NCBI GenBank assembly: GCA_036023115.1
Contig: JAYKKT010000080.1
Location: 10,066,501-10,130,500, forward strand
Reading direction: 5' to 3'
DNA: 64,000 nt
From: Brasenia schreberi
Lineage: Eukaryota > Streptophyta > Magnoliopsida > Nymphaeales > Cabombaceae
Shown: positions 1-10,842 of the stretch, piece by piece
Position numbering within the stretch: position 1 is the first letter of the stretch
Layout of the letters: every line of letters starts with the position of its first letter
Position numbers and translations under genes: made by a program
The notes under the pieces: model-generated
The model's database searches: none
What the model was told of the DNA's origin: nothing
The model's input: the letters and a program-made list of their open reading frames with translations, nothing else

Positions 1-212
1 GTAGTAGCCCTTGCTTACTTCTTACTCCATTTGGGCTCTACAGCACGTCGCTAGGCGAGGATGCCCCAAAGCAATGCTCATAATTTTTGTAATCCATGTT
101 ATAAAAATCCGACGAAGTTTTACGTTGGCTGTCGGAAGCCTAACACAACCCTCCTCCTTTATCCGGGCTTGCGACCAGCAATGCAAGGGTGATCCCTTAC
201 ATGGGCGGAGTT
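1..212 (-). mobile_element. RTE-type LINE, 5' end, cut by window edge
   Basis: This segment closely matches the right-hand ends of the LINE copies at 10620-10828 and 24207-24415. Shared blocks include the motif cctcctcctttatccgggct and the terminal run gatcccttacatggg followed by ggagtt. Because those copies are read on the minus strand, this is the 5' untranslated end of a minus-strand element whose body lies to the left of the window. The match stops just after the ggagttt at about 212. No coding sequence is included, and the target-site duplication cannot be tested because the other end is outside the window. Confidence 0.8.
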
Positions 213-682
213 TGAGGAAACCAAAAACAATAAGATAAAATAAAATGAAAAAAGAACCCATTCAGGCCATTCACCGTGAAATCCATATACACCATATAAT
301 ACTTTAGAATTTCATACAAAAGAAAATAGATAACAATTCGGTAAAAAAGACTTTAAAATCCGTACCAACTTCAAGCATGCATTCTCGGAATTTTACGACT
401 TTAGAGTTTGTGAAGGTGAGTACCTGAGCAGAAGTTCTCTGTCTTCTCTCCTGAGCCTTTAGCCTCTCCCTTTTGAGGTAGTAAGGTTTTACAACAAAAG
501 TCTTGAGCAAAAAATATATTTAATGTATGTATTTTGTATTTAATGTATGTATTAAATGTTTTTTGCTTTATTGGCTCAATCATTTGTTCATACCAGGTCA
601 GATTTCCAAGTCGAGAATTATATACCAAACTCCTTGCACATGTTAGAGCCGGCCTTTTGTTTAAAAGACAGTTCTACAACGA

Positions 683-790
683 GCAATAGCTCACCTGGCT
701 AGGGAGTCAACTCGCAGTTGAAGGTCATCGGTTCGATGACTGGGGCACGCATCTGGTTTCAGCCTCATCATGTTACCAAAAGAGAAAAAA
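683..790 (+). repeat. tRNA-derived SINE-like repeat, copy 1
   Basis: The segment starts with a box-A-like tagctcacctgg and has a box-B-like ggttcgatgac about 50 bases later, spacing like that of a pol III internal promoter. It continues with gcatctggtttcagcctc and gttaccaaaagag. A second diverged copy at 35988-36062 repeats the box-B-like part and this 3' module (gcatccggcttcggcctc, gtaccaaaa). No full tRNA cloverleaf is evident, so it is a SINE remnant rather than a tRNA gene. Confidence 0.4.
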
Positions 791-1457
791 CAGACAAAGT
801 TCTGGATCTGATATGTGGATCAGGATCGAGATTTGTTTCTCTTGCTAGGGTTATGATCTCGAACCTGAACTTGAATTCATTTATGCAGGACTGAGGAAAC
901 CAGCGAAGATTCATTCAAGGTGGCAATATACAATGTTTAAGTGGTTAAACCTAATTTCTTCAAAGTTTAGTCAGATGTAAGCTCTTTTTCTTTCAAACTG
1001 TGGCCTGTTAATGTTTCTAGATTAGCTTTAAAATGATAAACACAATCAAGTTATTATAGTGGATAATTTATTTAAAAGTACAAAAGAATCCTTTGGATGA
1101 ACTTTTTTTAGAGTTGTAACAGAGAATACAGGTGGAGGCTGCTACTGATGGTAAGAACGGCAGATAGTGATGAAGTAGCGGCGGTGAAGTTGAGGATGGT
1201 GGTGGTTGATAGTGATCTTGATGGTGATGACCACTGGCAACACTCACAAATTCTGCCACGGAAATCGGTAAAAGACAACCTAAGAGGTGAGTGGTGATGG
1301 TAATAACAGTTGTAAATTGTGGTTCTAGCGAAGACAACATGAGAGTATGGAGGTGGTGGTACTGGTTAAGGTGGCAGTGGATGACTGTGGTAACAGTATG
1401 CAACAGTTGATGTCAGTGAAGGCATGTGTTCACTCAAGATCTGATTTTTTTTGGTCC

Positions 1458-1461
<4 letters not shown>

Positions 1462-1535
<74 letters not shown>

Positions 1536-1537
1536 AG
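1462..1537. repeat. Compound microsatellite (TA)n-(GATA)n-(GA)n
   Basis: Uninterrupted TA dinucleotides pass into about ten GATA tetranucleotides and then into a GA run. Each motif derives from its neighbour by one base, a normal pattern for slippage-driven compound microsatellites. It should be highly length-polymorphic. Confidence 0.95.
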
Positions 1538-1859
1538 GGCTATTGATGTGAAATACAAGTGTATTTCAGTATTTCACCTTAGATATAAGTGCGCTTCATA
1601 CAAAAAATAATTATTGGATCCGCAATTGGTTGATGCTGATGTTCATGTTCTCCGGCTCGTCTCTGCTCCAGTGACTCGACCGACCACCTTTGGTCTGTGT
1701 AGCTCGGCTCCACGGGTGCAGTCGCTCGTACAACGTTGGTTATTTCTCCCACCTTTGCGGTTCACCTACTTTCCTACTTGCTTTAGAGACCTACTACTTC
1801 TTACCTTGGGGGAGGTAAGTAGTATGTGTTTTGTTCGCTTTGTGGCAGCGTGAATGGAG

Positions 1860-1990
1860 GGAGTAGGGTTGGGGTTGGGTTTGGGGTTGGGGTTGTGGCG
1901 GCGGGTGTGTTTGTGGTTGGTGGGTTGGGTATCGTGCTCGGGTTTGGGGTTTCGGGTGTCATGGTTGTGGTGTCGGGATGTGTTTGGTTG
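1860..1990 (+). repeat. G-rich telomere-like degenerate tract
   Basis: The plus strand has repeated GGGTTGGGGTTGGGTTTGGG-type units near 1866-1895 and continues as G/T-rich DNA to about 1990. Several runs of three or four G separated by short T loops satisfy the usual G-quadruplex pattern. Units are irregular and not the canonical plant telomere repeat, so this could be a decayed interstitial telomeric tract or a simple G-rich minisatellite. Confidence 0.6.
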
Positions 1991-4626
1991 TATATAATTT
2001 TTGGGGAGTAGTGGTTTTGGGTTGGGATAGCGGATACGCTTTTTTTTCTCTCTTCACCCTTTGACTGCCGGCGCCCTCGCTGGCTTGACCTTGGGTGTTG
2101 ACAGATGTCTTTCCGTTCTAGTACTCATCCTATTGTGGGATTTTCTTTTAGTAATGGCGGGTGCCTAATCGTTTGGATTGGTCGTGTCCTGGTAGAGGGT
2201 TGATTCAGGTTGACGTCGAACATAGGCCAAACCTGATCCACAACATTTTCTCTTAGGTCATTATAGACATCACCTGGTAGTTTCGTGCCAAACCAACTAG
2301 ATTGAACTGTGACACGCACACACACACGTATGCATATAATTGGGTAGGTTTTGGGTTTGTCTGGACAAAGTATACTTTTGTTGGGTTGCCTTGAGCCGAT
2401 CCAGGTCCGGCGAGTGGTGGCTAAACCCAGCTTATGCTTGGAACCCTATCTGGGTCGGGTTCTCCAAATAAATCCGAAACTGCCACTCGTACATGTAGGT
2501 CAATCATGAAAGGTGGAATGAACTCTGGTTTTGGGACTATTCCAGTTTGAGTCCTAAATTCTTCAAAAACAGTAAAAACGTCAGAATTATATAAAAAAGT
2601 TGGAATCCACGGTTCTGGTTTTGAGGTGATTCATGTTCAATGAAAAGTGAAAGCAAAACCAAAATCGAATCAGATGGTCTTCGGATTTGGGTTCGGTTTC
2701 ATCGGTTCTAGCTTCAATTGGTTCCTCGCCCGATTCGATTCTTATTGAAATCGCTGGGCCGGTTCCAAACTGGGGTGTCTATTTAGACTGTTTCCTAACC
2801 AAACCTAACCCTACCCTGTTTCACCTCTTATTTAGAAGAAGTTAAACAAAATAAGATGACTCGCGTCCTTATAACGCGTCACTGTCATCGTGAAACACCA
2901 AAAAGTAGCAAGATTCGGACCACAGCAAGGTCTTGCTCACTAAACTCAGCGTGCCAGCGGACGGCCATGTCAGACATAGCGCCGAAGAGACGTACAAAAT
3001 TCTTTCGTTGATTTCACTTTGACGATGAGAAGCGGTAAGAAGTCTCTCCTACCGTCACTCGGTTCACCTCGACGCTCTCTTGTCCGTCCGTTCACTTACC
3101 GAGATAGTGATTTTCAAAAATAGCAATGGCTCCACCCCTTGATAGTTTGATGGTGGCGTATGATTTTAGGAGATCACCAATTTTCTTGATTGCGCTATAC
3201 CTCCAATTTGCAAGCGCTTAAACCACCCCGGAAACTTCGCTGATAATGATGTTTCTGTTCCCCTTTTTGTTTGGTCGTAACTCAATGCATCCAATGCTTG
3301 ATGGGATTGTCTTCTGGGCTTTTGCGGTGTTTCAGCAGATTCTTATGAAGGGTGTGTCCGGAAATGAGGTGTTTTAATCTTTAGCAAGTGGGTTTTAACT
3401 TTCTAAGGTTTTATGGAAGCATGAAGATGAACTCTTGCACTCTCAGCTGCTCATCGAATATTGTTGGTGGCTTGAGAAGACAAAGAACCCACCTAAAACA
3501 CATATTCCCAAAACCCTTTTTGGCTGTTAGATCATCAATTCTTCTCCAAAGAGATGAAGATGGCAAGGTGAAGGAATCAGAGGGATTTTATCTGTCAAGG
3601 TGTAACGGTGGTTCAGCTTCTCTCTCTGTAGTCTCTCATGCAAATGCTGTGGGAATCATCAGCGGGATATCGGCAGTTTCTACACTGAATTTCTTGAAGA
3701 AGCTTATCGATTGGAGCTCGCGAGACGGGCGAGAGAGACTTCCTTTCATTGTATGCAACGATCCGGAGTTGAACAGGAGCTATGTGGCTGGGAAAGGAAT
3801 CCCGGGAAGTCTTTTTTTCTGCCGGCATACGATGCTGTGTTGTTGAAACTGATCAGCAAGAGGGATTTTTTGCAGCGAGCGGGCGCTAGGTGCATAGTCA
3901 CGCCATATCCATAATTTGTGGTACGAGAATATCTCTGAGGGATGCTCTGTTCCACGTCGGCGAGTGCGTGGCGAAAGAGCTCAAGGAGGCAAATTTGAAG
4001 CCCGTGGAGGCCGGCAGCAATTGCAAGATCGGTATTCTTGCGTCTGAGGCTACATTCAAAGCTGAGATCTATCAGGAGAAGCTGCGCAATCAGGTTTGCC
4101 TTCAGCTCTGCCGCAGCATGGTCCTTTTGGTTTTATGTTTTTGCTTATTCTCTAGGACTGTGAGAGAAGAAGTTGGTGATTCCTGGAGAGTTTGTTAAGA
4201 AGAGAGTTGGTGCAGTGCAAATAACAGATCAAATGAGAGAATGCGATTAAGGTGGAGGAAAGAAGTGAAATGACACTCCAGTTTAAAGGTGGGACAAACT
4301 CCAAAGGCTGAGGAAGGCCTTGAAATTGGGAAGGAGACTGTAAGGCATAACCTTGTTTCTTCTTTGTGATATCTGTTAAGACAGGCCCACAAAGGCGATT
4401 AGATGCTAAAACTTACTTAGCGTGATAAAAGACTCGCTTTTGGTTTTAATTGTGAATATTGGTGCTTTGTAGTAGCTTTTGTGTGTTTTCTTGCCCTCAA
4501 TGGCTGCTACAGAAAATGGGTGTTGAACATTTCACCTGTTTATTAGCCTTTTGCTTAGAAGTTTCCGTTTAGGCGAATTCTTATCTTAGAAGTATATAAT
4601 ATGCAGTTCACATTGAAAGGTCTTTT

Positions 4627-4850
4627 ACAACTACAACCTAGCCTTTTCCCACACTTAGATTTTTTCACGCCATAGAGCTAAATCTTGTGCCATATTAGCA
4701 TTTAATTCCAAAAAGGCCGTGTCATGCTTAAAAGTTTCCTTCAAACACTTTTGACGATCTTTTTCTCCTTACGTTTTAGTTTCTCATACCTTCTTAGGGG
4801 GCTTCATTAGGTAGCCTTTGTACATGTCCAAACTATCTTTAAAAACTGAC
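4627..4850 (-). mobile_element. Diverged RTE LINE 3'-end fragment in racemase intron
   Basis: Beginning with acaactacaacctagccttttccc, this stretch parallels the 3' end of the LINEs at 7610 and 21131 block by block: tail, cctagccttttcccacactta, the gccatattagcatttaattcc block, the cttttgacgatctttttctcc block and the ttctcataccttcttag block. It is far more diverged than the other copies and represents an older insertion, read on the minus strand. Confidence 0.7.
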
Positions 4851-6824
4851 CTTTGTAATAGCAAAATTTCTAATATCAACTAGCACGTGGAGGACTTTAG
4901 CACAGAAGTAAATTTTAATTTGAAAGAAAAATGCTCTCTTTAGCCCAGATATTAACAGAATCAACAGCAATTCTATAACAGAGACCTCTTACTGCCATCC
5001 AGCTGCAGAAAATTAAAGTTCTCATGGGGCATCAGTTGGCCATACTTTCCACCATACCTTTGGGGATTATAATTGCTAGCAGCCAGTGATGAAGATTGCG
5101 TTGCTATGGTTGCTTTAGAATACCAATAGCATAATAATTCAGTGTTGGGCCTTGTTACTAACATATCTGACATACAGAGACTTACAAGCGTGCCAAGATA
5201 CATGTTAATAATGAGTTATTTTGCACCCAAAAGTATGGATTACTTGTGACTAAAAGAAAGGCTGATGGATAATTCTTCTTTAATAATGCCAAGTGGAGTT
5301 TGCCCTTCTACTGTACACTATATTCATCTCAATACTCGATCCGCACTGCAGATGAAGCTGGAGTTACAATTTTGTTCTTCCATCATGTACTGATGATCAG
5401 GAGCCAATTATCATCTACAGCATTGTTGCCACATAGATACTTCTACCAGGGTGTTGAACCCCTTGCCATGGGATACTCCAACGCTTGGCACCCTCACTTC
5501 TCCTATATCCAACTTGGCACTATCTATTTTAAGTAGCTTTTGATGTTATGTCACTAAGACACTTCATGAATATTGATCAATTATTACTTAATTAGACCTA
5601 ATTTATGAAAACAGTATACCTTGATTCATGTAGATTTATTTGATAGGCATCAATACTTTTATGAGATATTATCAACTATAGATAATAATAATAATAAATT
5701 ATTATTATTTATATATAGCCGTCTCCACATCCATGACTTTTGGAAATTGTCTTGTCCTGAAATCCACACCAATGTCTACACCTGTACCTGCACCCATGTG
5801 ACATAGAACTGGCTCTTCAGATCAATCCGTTTTTTGCTAACATGTGTAAATTGGTAGCATTTTCTGCCCATGCTTGATTTACTGTCTAATTCATGATGCT
5901 TTGAAAGTCAGTATGACCTTGTTCTGATGTTATGGGGCCTTATGGCATCCGCAGTTGCATAACTTATTTGGAGTTCCTTATATTGATGGGCATTGAGGTT
6001 CATCTCTATAACCCTGCTTCGTAGACTTGATGGCATTTCTGTTTGAGAATGAAACATGTTGAATTAGATAGTCACTTGCAGCAAGAAAAGTAGCTTTGCC
6101 GTTCTGGTCACTAGGTTGTTCCTCTAGATCAAGTTGTGAGGTAAACTCGGACTCTGGACTTTGCTCCGTTGCAGTGTAAGGTGGAATAATTAACAATGTA
6201 GATCAGATTGGTGAAATGGTAAAATCAAGTTATCCCAATGCTGGTGAACAGTTAGATGGATAAATGGTGGGTGTGTAACACAAGGCACAAATAAAGCAAT
6301 GTGAAGGGTGTAAACATAATCACAATACCCAAAAAACGGAGCGATTCTAATTTATGATGGCAAGGTTAAAGACGATAGAAGTGGTGGTAGAGAACAGACC
6401 AAGAAGAAAACAAAAACTGGTCCACTTGGACAGAATTCTAGATTAAGGTTCAGAGAATTGTAGCATCTGCTAGCTGGGCTTTCTCCATTTTCTTGTTTGT
6501 GACAGCATTATCTTTCGTATGCAACAAACACATGCCAGTTATATGAATTATAAATCATCCCGAAGTTATAGGACAAATCTTGTACTCATGACTGTGACAT
6601 GTTCTGCTAACTTTAACTGCTGTAAATGGAGGCAGTCGTGATCACACGAATCTCTTAACTAAGCCTTCACCCACACTAGATGGGATCCGCGAGAGTGCGA
6701 CAGGACGAATTCTTAGGAGGTCATCCACCTAATATTGACCTCGCACAAGCATGCACAACTTCACACTGATGAGATCCAGTATACCAATGCTAGATGTAAT
6801 GCCTATGGCCATAGGCTGCTTAAC

Positions 6825-6892
6825 ATGATCCTCCTCCTTTATGTGGGCTTGGGACGGACATGCAAGGGTGATACCTCACCATGGTCGAGTTT
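6825..6892 (-). mobile_element. Diverged RTE LINE 5'-end-like fragment
   Basis: The block gatcctcctcctttatgtgg, followed by gcttggga, cggacatgcaagggtgat and gtcgagttt, matches the 5' terminal part of the full-length LINEs. It has the same minus orientation as the 3'-like fragment at 4627. The two could be the ends of one decayed element or of a short derivative, since another aactaagccttcacccacac motif lies at about 6657. The sequence between 4850 and 6825 shows no recognisable LINE coding region. Confidence 0.5.
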
Positions 6893-7595
6893 ATGATCAC
6901 ACACAACTGAATATGAAATTTCTATCCCTGCCATTAGTTCCTTCTCACAGTCATGATCTTTCAAAGTCGTTATTGTCTTCAACCTTCTTTTGACTTGAAA
7001 GGCTGTTGCAATCGTGAAATGCCACCTTATTGCATGAACAGGGCTTCGAAGTAGTACTGCCTGACAAAGCAACCGTGGAGCACACGGTACTTCCTGCCAT
7101 GGAGGCTTTAAGCAGGAAGGATATGGAAGGTGCTAGGAACCTCTTGAGAATTGCATTGCAGTCTCTCTTGTTAAGACCTGTCAACACTGTTATTCTTGCT
7201 TCAGACGATCTGCGACAAATATTACCTCACGATGATCCGCTCCTGAAGAAATGTGTTGATCCAACGGATGCCTTCGCTAGGGCAACAATAAAATGGGCTT
7301 ATTCACAGGAAAGCAGCTGAAGGCAGAAAAAAGTACTGTTGAAATACCTGCTGTATTTATGCACCATGGCCTTATGCTTCGTTCCGTAATATTTGTTATT
7401 TGCATATGCCATGTTCTGTGGCGCTTGTGCATTATCAGTAACATTTTTAGAACCAATGTGACTTCATGCGTGTATTGATATTCTTTTCAAATATTTTAGT
7501 TTTAATAGATGTAGTCCACAATTCCATCATGCCCGGTCCCAGGCTCAGATGTGAAAGGAGGATGCATTAAGCTTTGGACGGTCGGTATAAAACTT

Positions 7596-7609
7596 CGTCG
7601 GAATTTCTA
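7596..7609 (+). repeat. 14-bp target-site duplication, left copy
   Basis: The sequence cgtcggaatttcta lies directly before the ACA-repeat tail of the LINE at 7610 and recurs exactly at 10829-10842, directly after the element's other end. Exact agreement over 14 bases at both borders identifies a target-site duplication. Confidence 0.9.
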
Positions 7610-10600
7610 CAACAACAACAACTAAGCCTTTTTCCATACTAGACGGGGTTGGCTACATGGATTCTTTGTTTTCACATAGCTCTATCATATGCCATGTTAG
7701 CAGTTAACTCACAATAAGCTAGATCATTCTTTATTATTTCTTTTCAATACTTTTGTGGTCGTCCTCTACCTCTTTTAATACTTTTCAAATTTAGTTTTCA
7801 TACCTTCTTACAGGTCCTTCTTCAGATCTTCTTTCTATTTGTCCAACCATCTTAAACAATATTCTCTCATTTTATCCTCTATTGGTGCCTCTCCTAATTT
7901 GTTTCTAATAACCTCATTATGTATATGGTCTTTTCTTGTATGACCACTCATCCATCTCAACATCTTCATTTCTGTTAGACATCTTTTGTACATATTGATG
8001 GTTAACTGCCCAATACTCATAACCATAAACCATGGCAAGCCTAATTGTCACTCTATAATATTTACTTTTTAACTTTAATGGTATCTTCTTATCACAAAGA
8101 ATACCTGATGCTCCTCTCCATTATACCAACCAGTATTAATTTTGTACGTAATATCTCCATCAATTCTTCCATCACTATGAAAGATTGACCCTAGGTATTT
8201 AAAACTTTCCTTTTGGGAATGCAATGTGTACCAATTTTAATTTTTATATCCTCTTAAGTAAAGAAATGATCAAACTTACATTCCATATATCTTTGTTCTA
8301 CTAAGTCGGAGGCCTTTGCTTTCTAATTCTTCTCTCCATAGTTCCAATTTTCTATTAACCTTTTTTTTAGATTCTTCCACTAACACAATGTCATGTGCAA
8401 ATAACATACACTAAGGCACTTCATCTTGAATATGTTTTGTTAACTCATCAATCACTATTATAAATAAGTATGGACTTAAAGTTAATCCTTGATGTAAACC
8501 AATATTAACTTCAAAGAAGTCTGTCATTCCTTCATGAGTCCTCACACATGTTTTTGCACTATCGTACATGTCTTTTATAAGGTTAATGTACGTTAATGTG
8601 ATACCTTTTTTTTCCATCACTCTGAAAGGACCTCCCTCAGTATCCTATCATAAGCTTTTTTTAGATCAATAAATATCATGTGAAGGACTTTCTTTTTTGC
8701 TCTAAAATGTTTTATAAGATGTCTCAAAAGATGAATCGCTTCAACAGTAAATCTGCCTGGCATGAATCAAAATTGGTTCTCTATTGTACTTGCCTACATT
8801 CGATAATTCTTTCCCACAATTTCATAGTCTGACTCATTAACTTGATACCTCGATAATTCGCACAATTCTGAATGTCTCCCTTTTTCTTATATATGGGTAT
8901 AAGTATACTCACTCTTTATTTCTTGGGCATCTTTTGCTTTATCCATATTTCATTAAATACTCATGTGAGCCAAGTGATTCTTATTTCTCCTAATATTTTC
9001 CAAACTTCTATAAGAATATTGTCTGCAATTACCGATTTACCACCCTTCATATGTTTAAGAGTCTCTTTGACTTCATTATTTTCAATTCGTCGGTAGAAAT
9101 TGTGGTTTATATACTTTTCTGATTTGGCTAACTCTTCTAAACTAATATTAACATCTTTATTTTTATTAAAAAACTTATAAAAATAGTTTTTTCATTTATT
9201 TTTTATATCTTTTGCCACTAAAAAATTTTCATCCTCGTTTTTTATGCCTCACAGAATTAAGATCTTTAGTTTTTTTATCTCTAGCCCTAGCTATCCTAAA
9301 AATATCTCTTTCGCCCTCTTTTGAGTCGAGTTTTTTATATAAATCCTTCCAAATTTTAGCTTTTGCTTTACTGGCGGTCTTTTTCGCTTCCTTCTTTGCT
9401 TTCTTATAAGCCTTTAAAGTTTCACTAGTTTTCTTAGCATAATGTAATTTGTAACATGCTCTCTTTGCCTTGATTTTATTTTGCACTACTTCACTTCACC
9501 ACCAAGCTTCTTTTTTTGCTGGTACACCTCCCTTTGATTCACCTAACACATCTTTCGCCACTTTTCTAATATGTATAGCCATATTGTTCATCATATCATT
9601 AGGTGTACCAACATAATTTCAAACATCTCCTTAAAAGGATTTTCTATTTAAATATATATTTTTTCTTGCTTTTGAGGTTCCACCATTTAGTCTGAATAGC
9701 TCGATGCCCTCTTTTCTTCTTTGTCTATTTTTTTATTTGTAAATCCATAACTAAAAGTCGATGTTGGGTGGTTAAGCTTTCTCCTGGAATTACCTTACAA
9801 TCTTTACAACACACTCTATCTTTTTTTCTACAAATAAAGTAATCAATTTGTGTTTGTGATAAGCCACTCTTATAAGTAATTAAATGCTCATCTCGTTTTT
9901 TGAAGATTGTATTGACTATAAAGAGATCAAATGCCATAGCAAAATTTAAAATCTCCCTACCTTCCTCGTTTATATCCCCAAAACCAAAGTTTCCATGAAT
10001 CCCTTGATATCCTAATGCTTCTTTACCGACATATCCATTTAAATCTCCTCCTAAACAAATCATCTCCCTTTGTGGAATCTTTTGAAACACCTTATCTAAC
10101 TCTTTCCAAAAAACTGTCCTTATACTATCTTTTATTCCTAATTGGGGTGCGTAAGCACAAACTATATTCAAAACCTCTGGTCCTAACACTAATTTCAATG
10201 TCATGCACTATCCTTTAAATCTTTATTTATAATAATACCAACTCTATTTCGAGCTTTTTCCTTACCTGAGTACCATAATTTAAAATTTGTATCTTCTATC
10301 TCCTTTGTTTTTTTTTCAACCCATTTTGTCTCTTGTAAGCATATAATATGAATATTTCTCTGAATCATAGTATTTATCACCACCATTAGCTTATGGGATA
10401 ATGTTCTGATATTCCAAGAACCAATACGAATCTTATTATCTAGGACTAGCTTCCTTACCTCCTGTATCTATCCATATTGAAAATGCGGAGACCCTCTTTA
10501 TAAATTATTCACTACATTCGGTCGGCAATGTAGCGGAACTAACTTCTTTACCCACACTCGTCCATGATGTAGGTACCCTCTCTGCAATTGATTCACTACA

Positions 10601-10828
10601 TCCGGAGGAAAATGTAGTGGCCCTTGCTTACTTATCATTGTATTCGAGCTATACAGTGCGTCGCTAGGAGAAAACGCTTTAAAGCAATACTCATAATTTG
10701 TGTAATCCATGGTATAAAAAAATCGACAAAGTTTTACACTAGCTGTCGGAAGCCGAACACAATCCTCCTTTTTTATCCGGGCTTGGGACCGGCAATGCAA
10801 GGGTGATCCCTTACATGGATGGAGTTTA
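7610..10828 (-). mobile_element. Full-length RTE-clade LINE (copy B)
   Basis: A non-LTR retrotransposon read on the minus strand. Its 3' end at 7610 carries the short tail seen as acaacaacaacaact on the plus strand (TTG repeats on the element strand, typical of RTE). Its 5' end is at 10828. Coding order on the minus strand is AP-type endonuclease (10386-9725), connector rich in Lys (9486-9229), reverse transcriptase pieces (around 8620-8411, including an [18 protein letters not shown] segment) and C-terminal region (8038-7835). Several frameshifts and stops break the frame, so it is dead. Perfect 14-bp duplications flank it. Confidence 0.9.
9725..10386 (-). pseudogene. LINE AP-like endonuclease domain (copy B)
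   Basis: Two adjoining minus-strand frames, 10386-10201 and 10204-9725, encode an exonuclease-endonuclease-phosphatase-type domain of RTE LINEs. Recognisable parts are the ICLQETKW metal-binding Glu motif, a VGIIINKDL segment, GDLNGYVG (Asp/Asn pair) and TQIDYFICRK. The domain nicks target DNA to prime reverse transcription. The first part is interrupted after the INKDL segment, where about 30 codons present in copy D near 23766 are missing and the frame changes. Confidence 0.75.
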
Positions 10829-10842
10829 CGTCGGAATTTCTA
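10829..10842 (+). repeat. 14-bp target-site duplication, right copy
   Basis: An exact copy of 7596-7609 (cgtcggaatttcta) immediately follows the 5' terminal ggagtt of the LINE. Together with the left copy it defines the insertion boundaries. Confidence 0.9.

Larger units (their letters stand above)
213..3387. other. Noncoding region upstream of the racemase-like gene
   Basis: I see no convincing gene. Short open frames here are low-complexity, for example 1614-1853 and the GGT/GAT-rich stretch at 1140-1400. The region contains a SINE-like repeat (683-790), a compound microsatellite (1462-1537), a G-rich telomere-like tract (1860-1990), a short CA repeat near 2310-2330 and, at about 2540-2790, degenerate gg-tt-c-rich sequence such as plants often carry in decayed non-autonomous elements. 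The promoter of the gene beginning at 3388 should lie at the right end, but no clear TATA box could be assigned. Confidence 0.5.
3388..7320 (+). pseudogene. Aspartate/glutamate racemase-like gene, frameshifted
   Basis: Two exons match the plant aspartate-glutamate racemase family, PLP-independent enzymes that interconvert D- and L-acidic amino acids through paired cysteines. Exon 1 runs from 3388 (or the ATG at 3421) to 4093 and exon 2 from 7042 to 7320. The phase-0 intron has GT at 4094 and AG at 7040-7041. The N-terminus is Ser/Arg-rich and resembles an organellar transit peptide, followed by the conserved AVGIISGISAVSTLNFLKKL and PFIVCNDP. Homology then moves through three frames: near 3805-3825, near 3904 (TPxHI where the family has MPCH) and near 3953 (GCSVP then FHVGECVAKEL). 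Exon 2 (GFEVVLPDKATVEHT to ATIKWA) is intact. Three shifts in about 150 bases indicate a pseudogene, unless they are assembly errors. The 2.9-kb intron holds LINE debris. Confidence 0.8.

Noticed and set aside
683..760. Functional tRNA gene
   Set aside because: Box A and B motifs are present, but no complete cloverleaf or acceptor stem can be formed; treated as a SINE remnant.
1068..1403. Minus-strand 111-codon frame
   Set aside because: It is driven by imperfect GGT/GAT trinucleotide repetition and has no family features.
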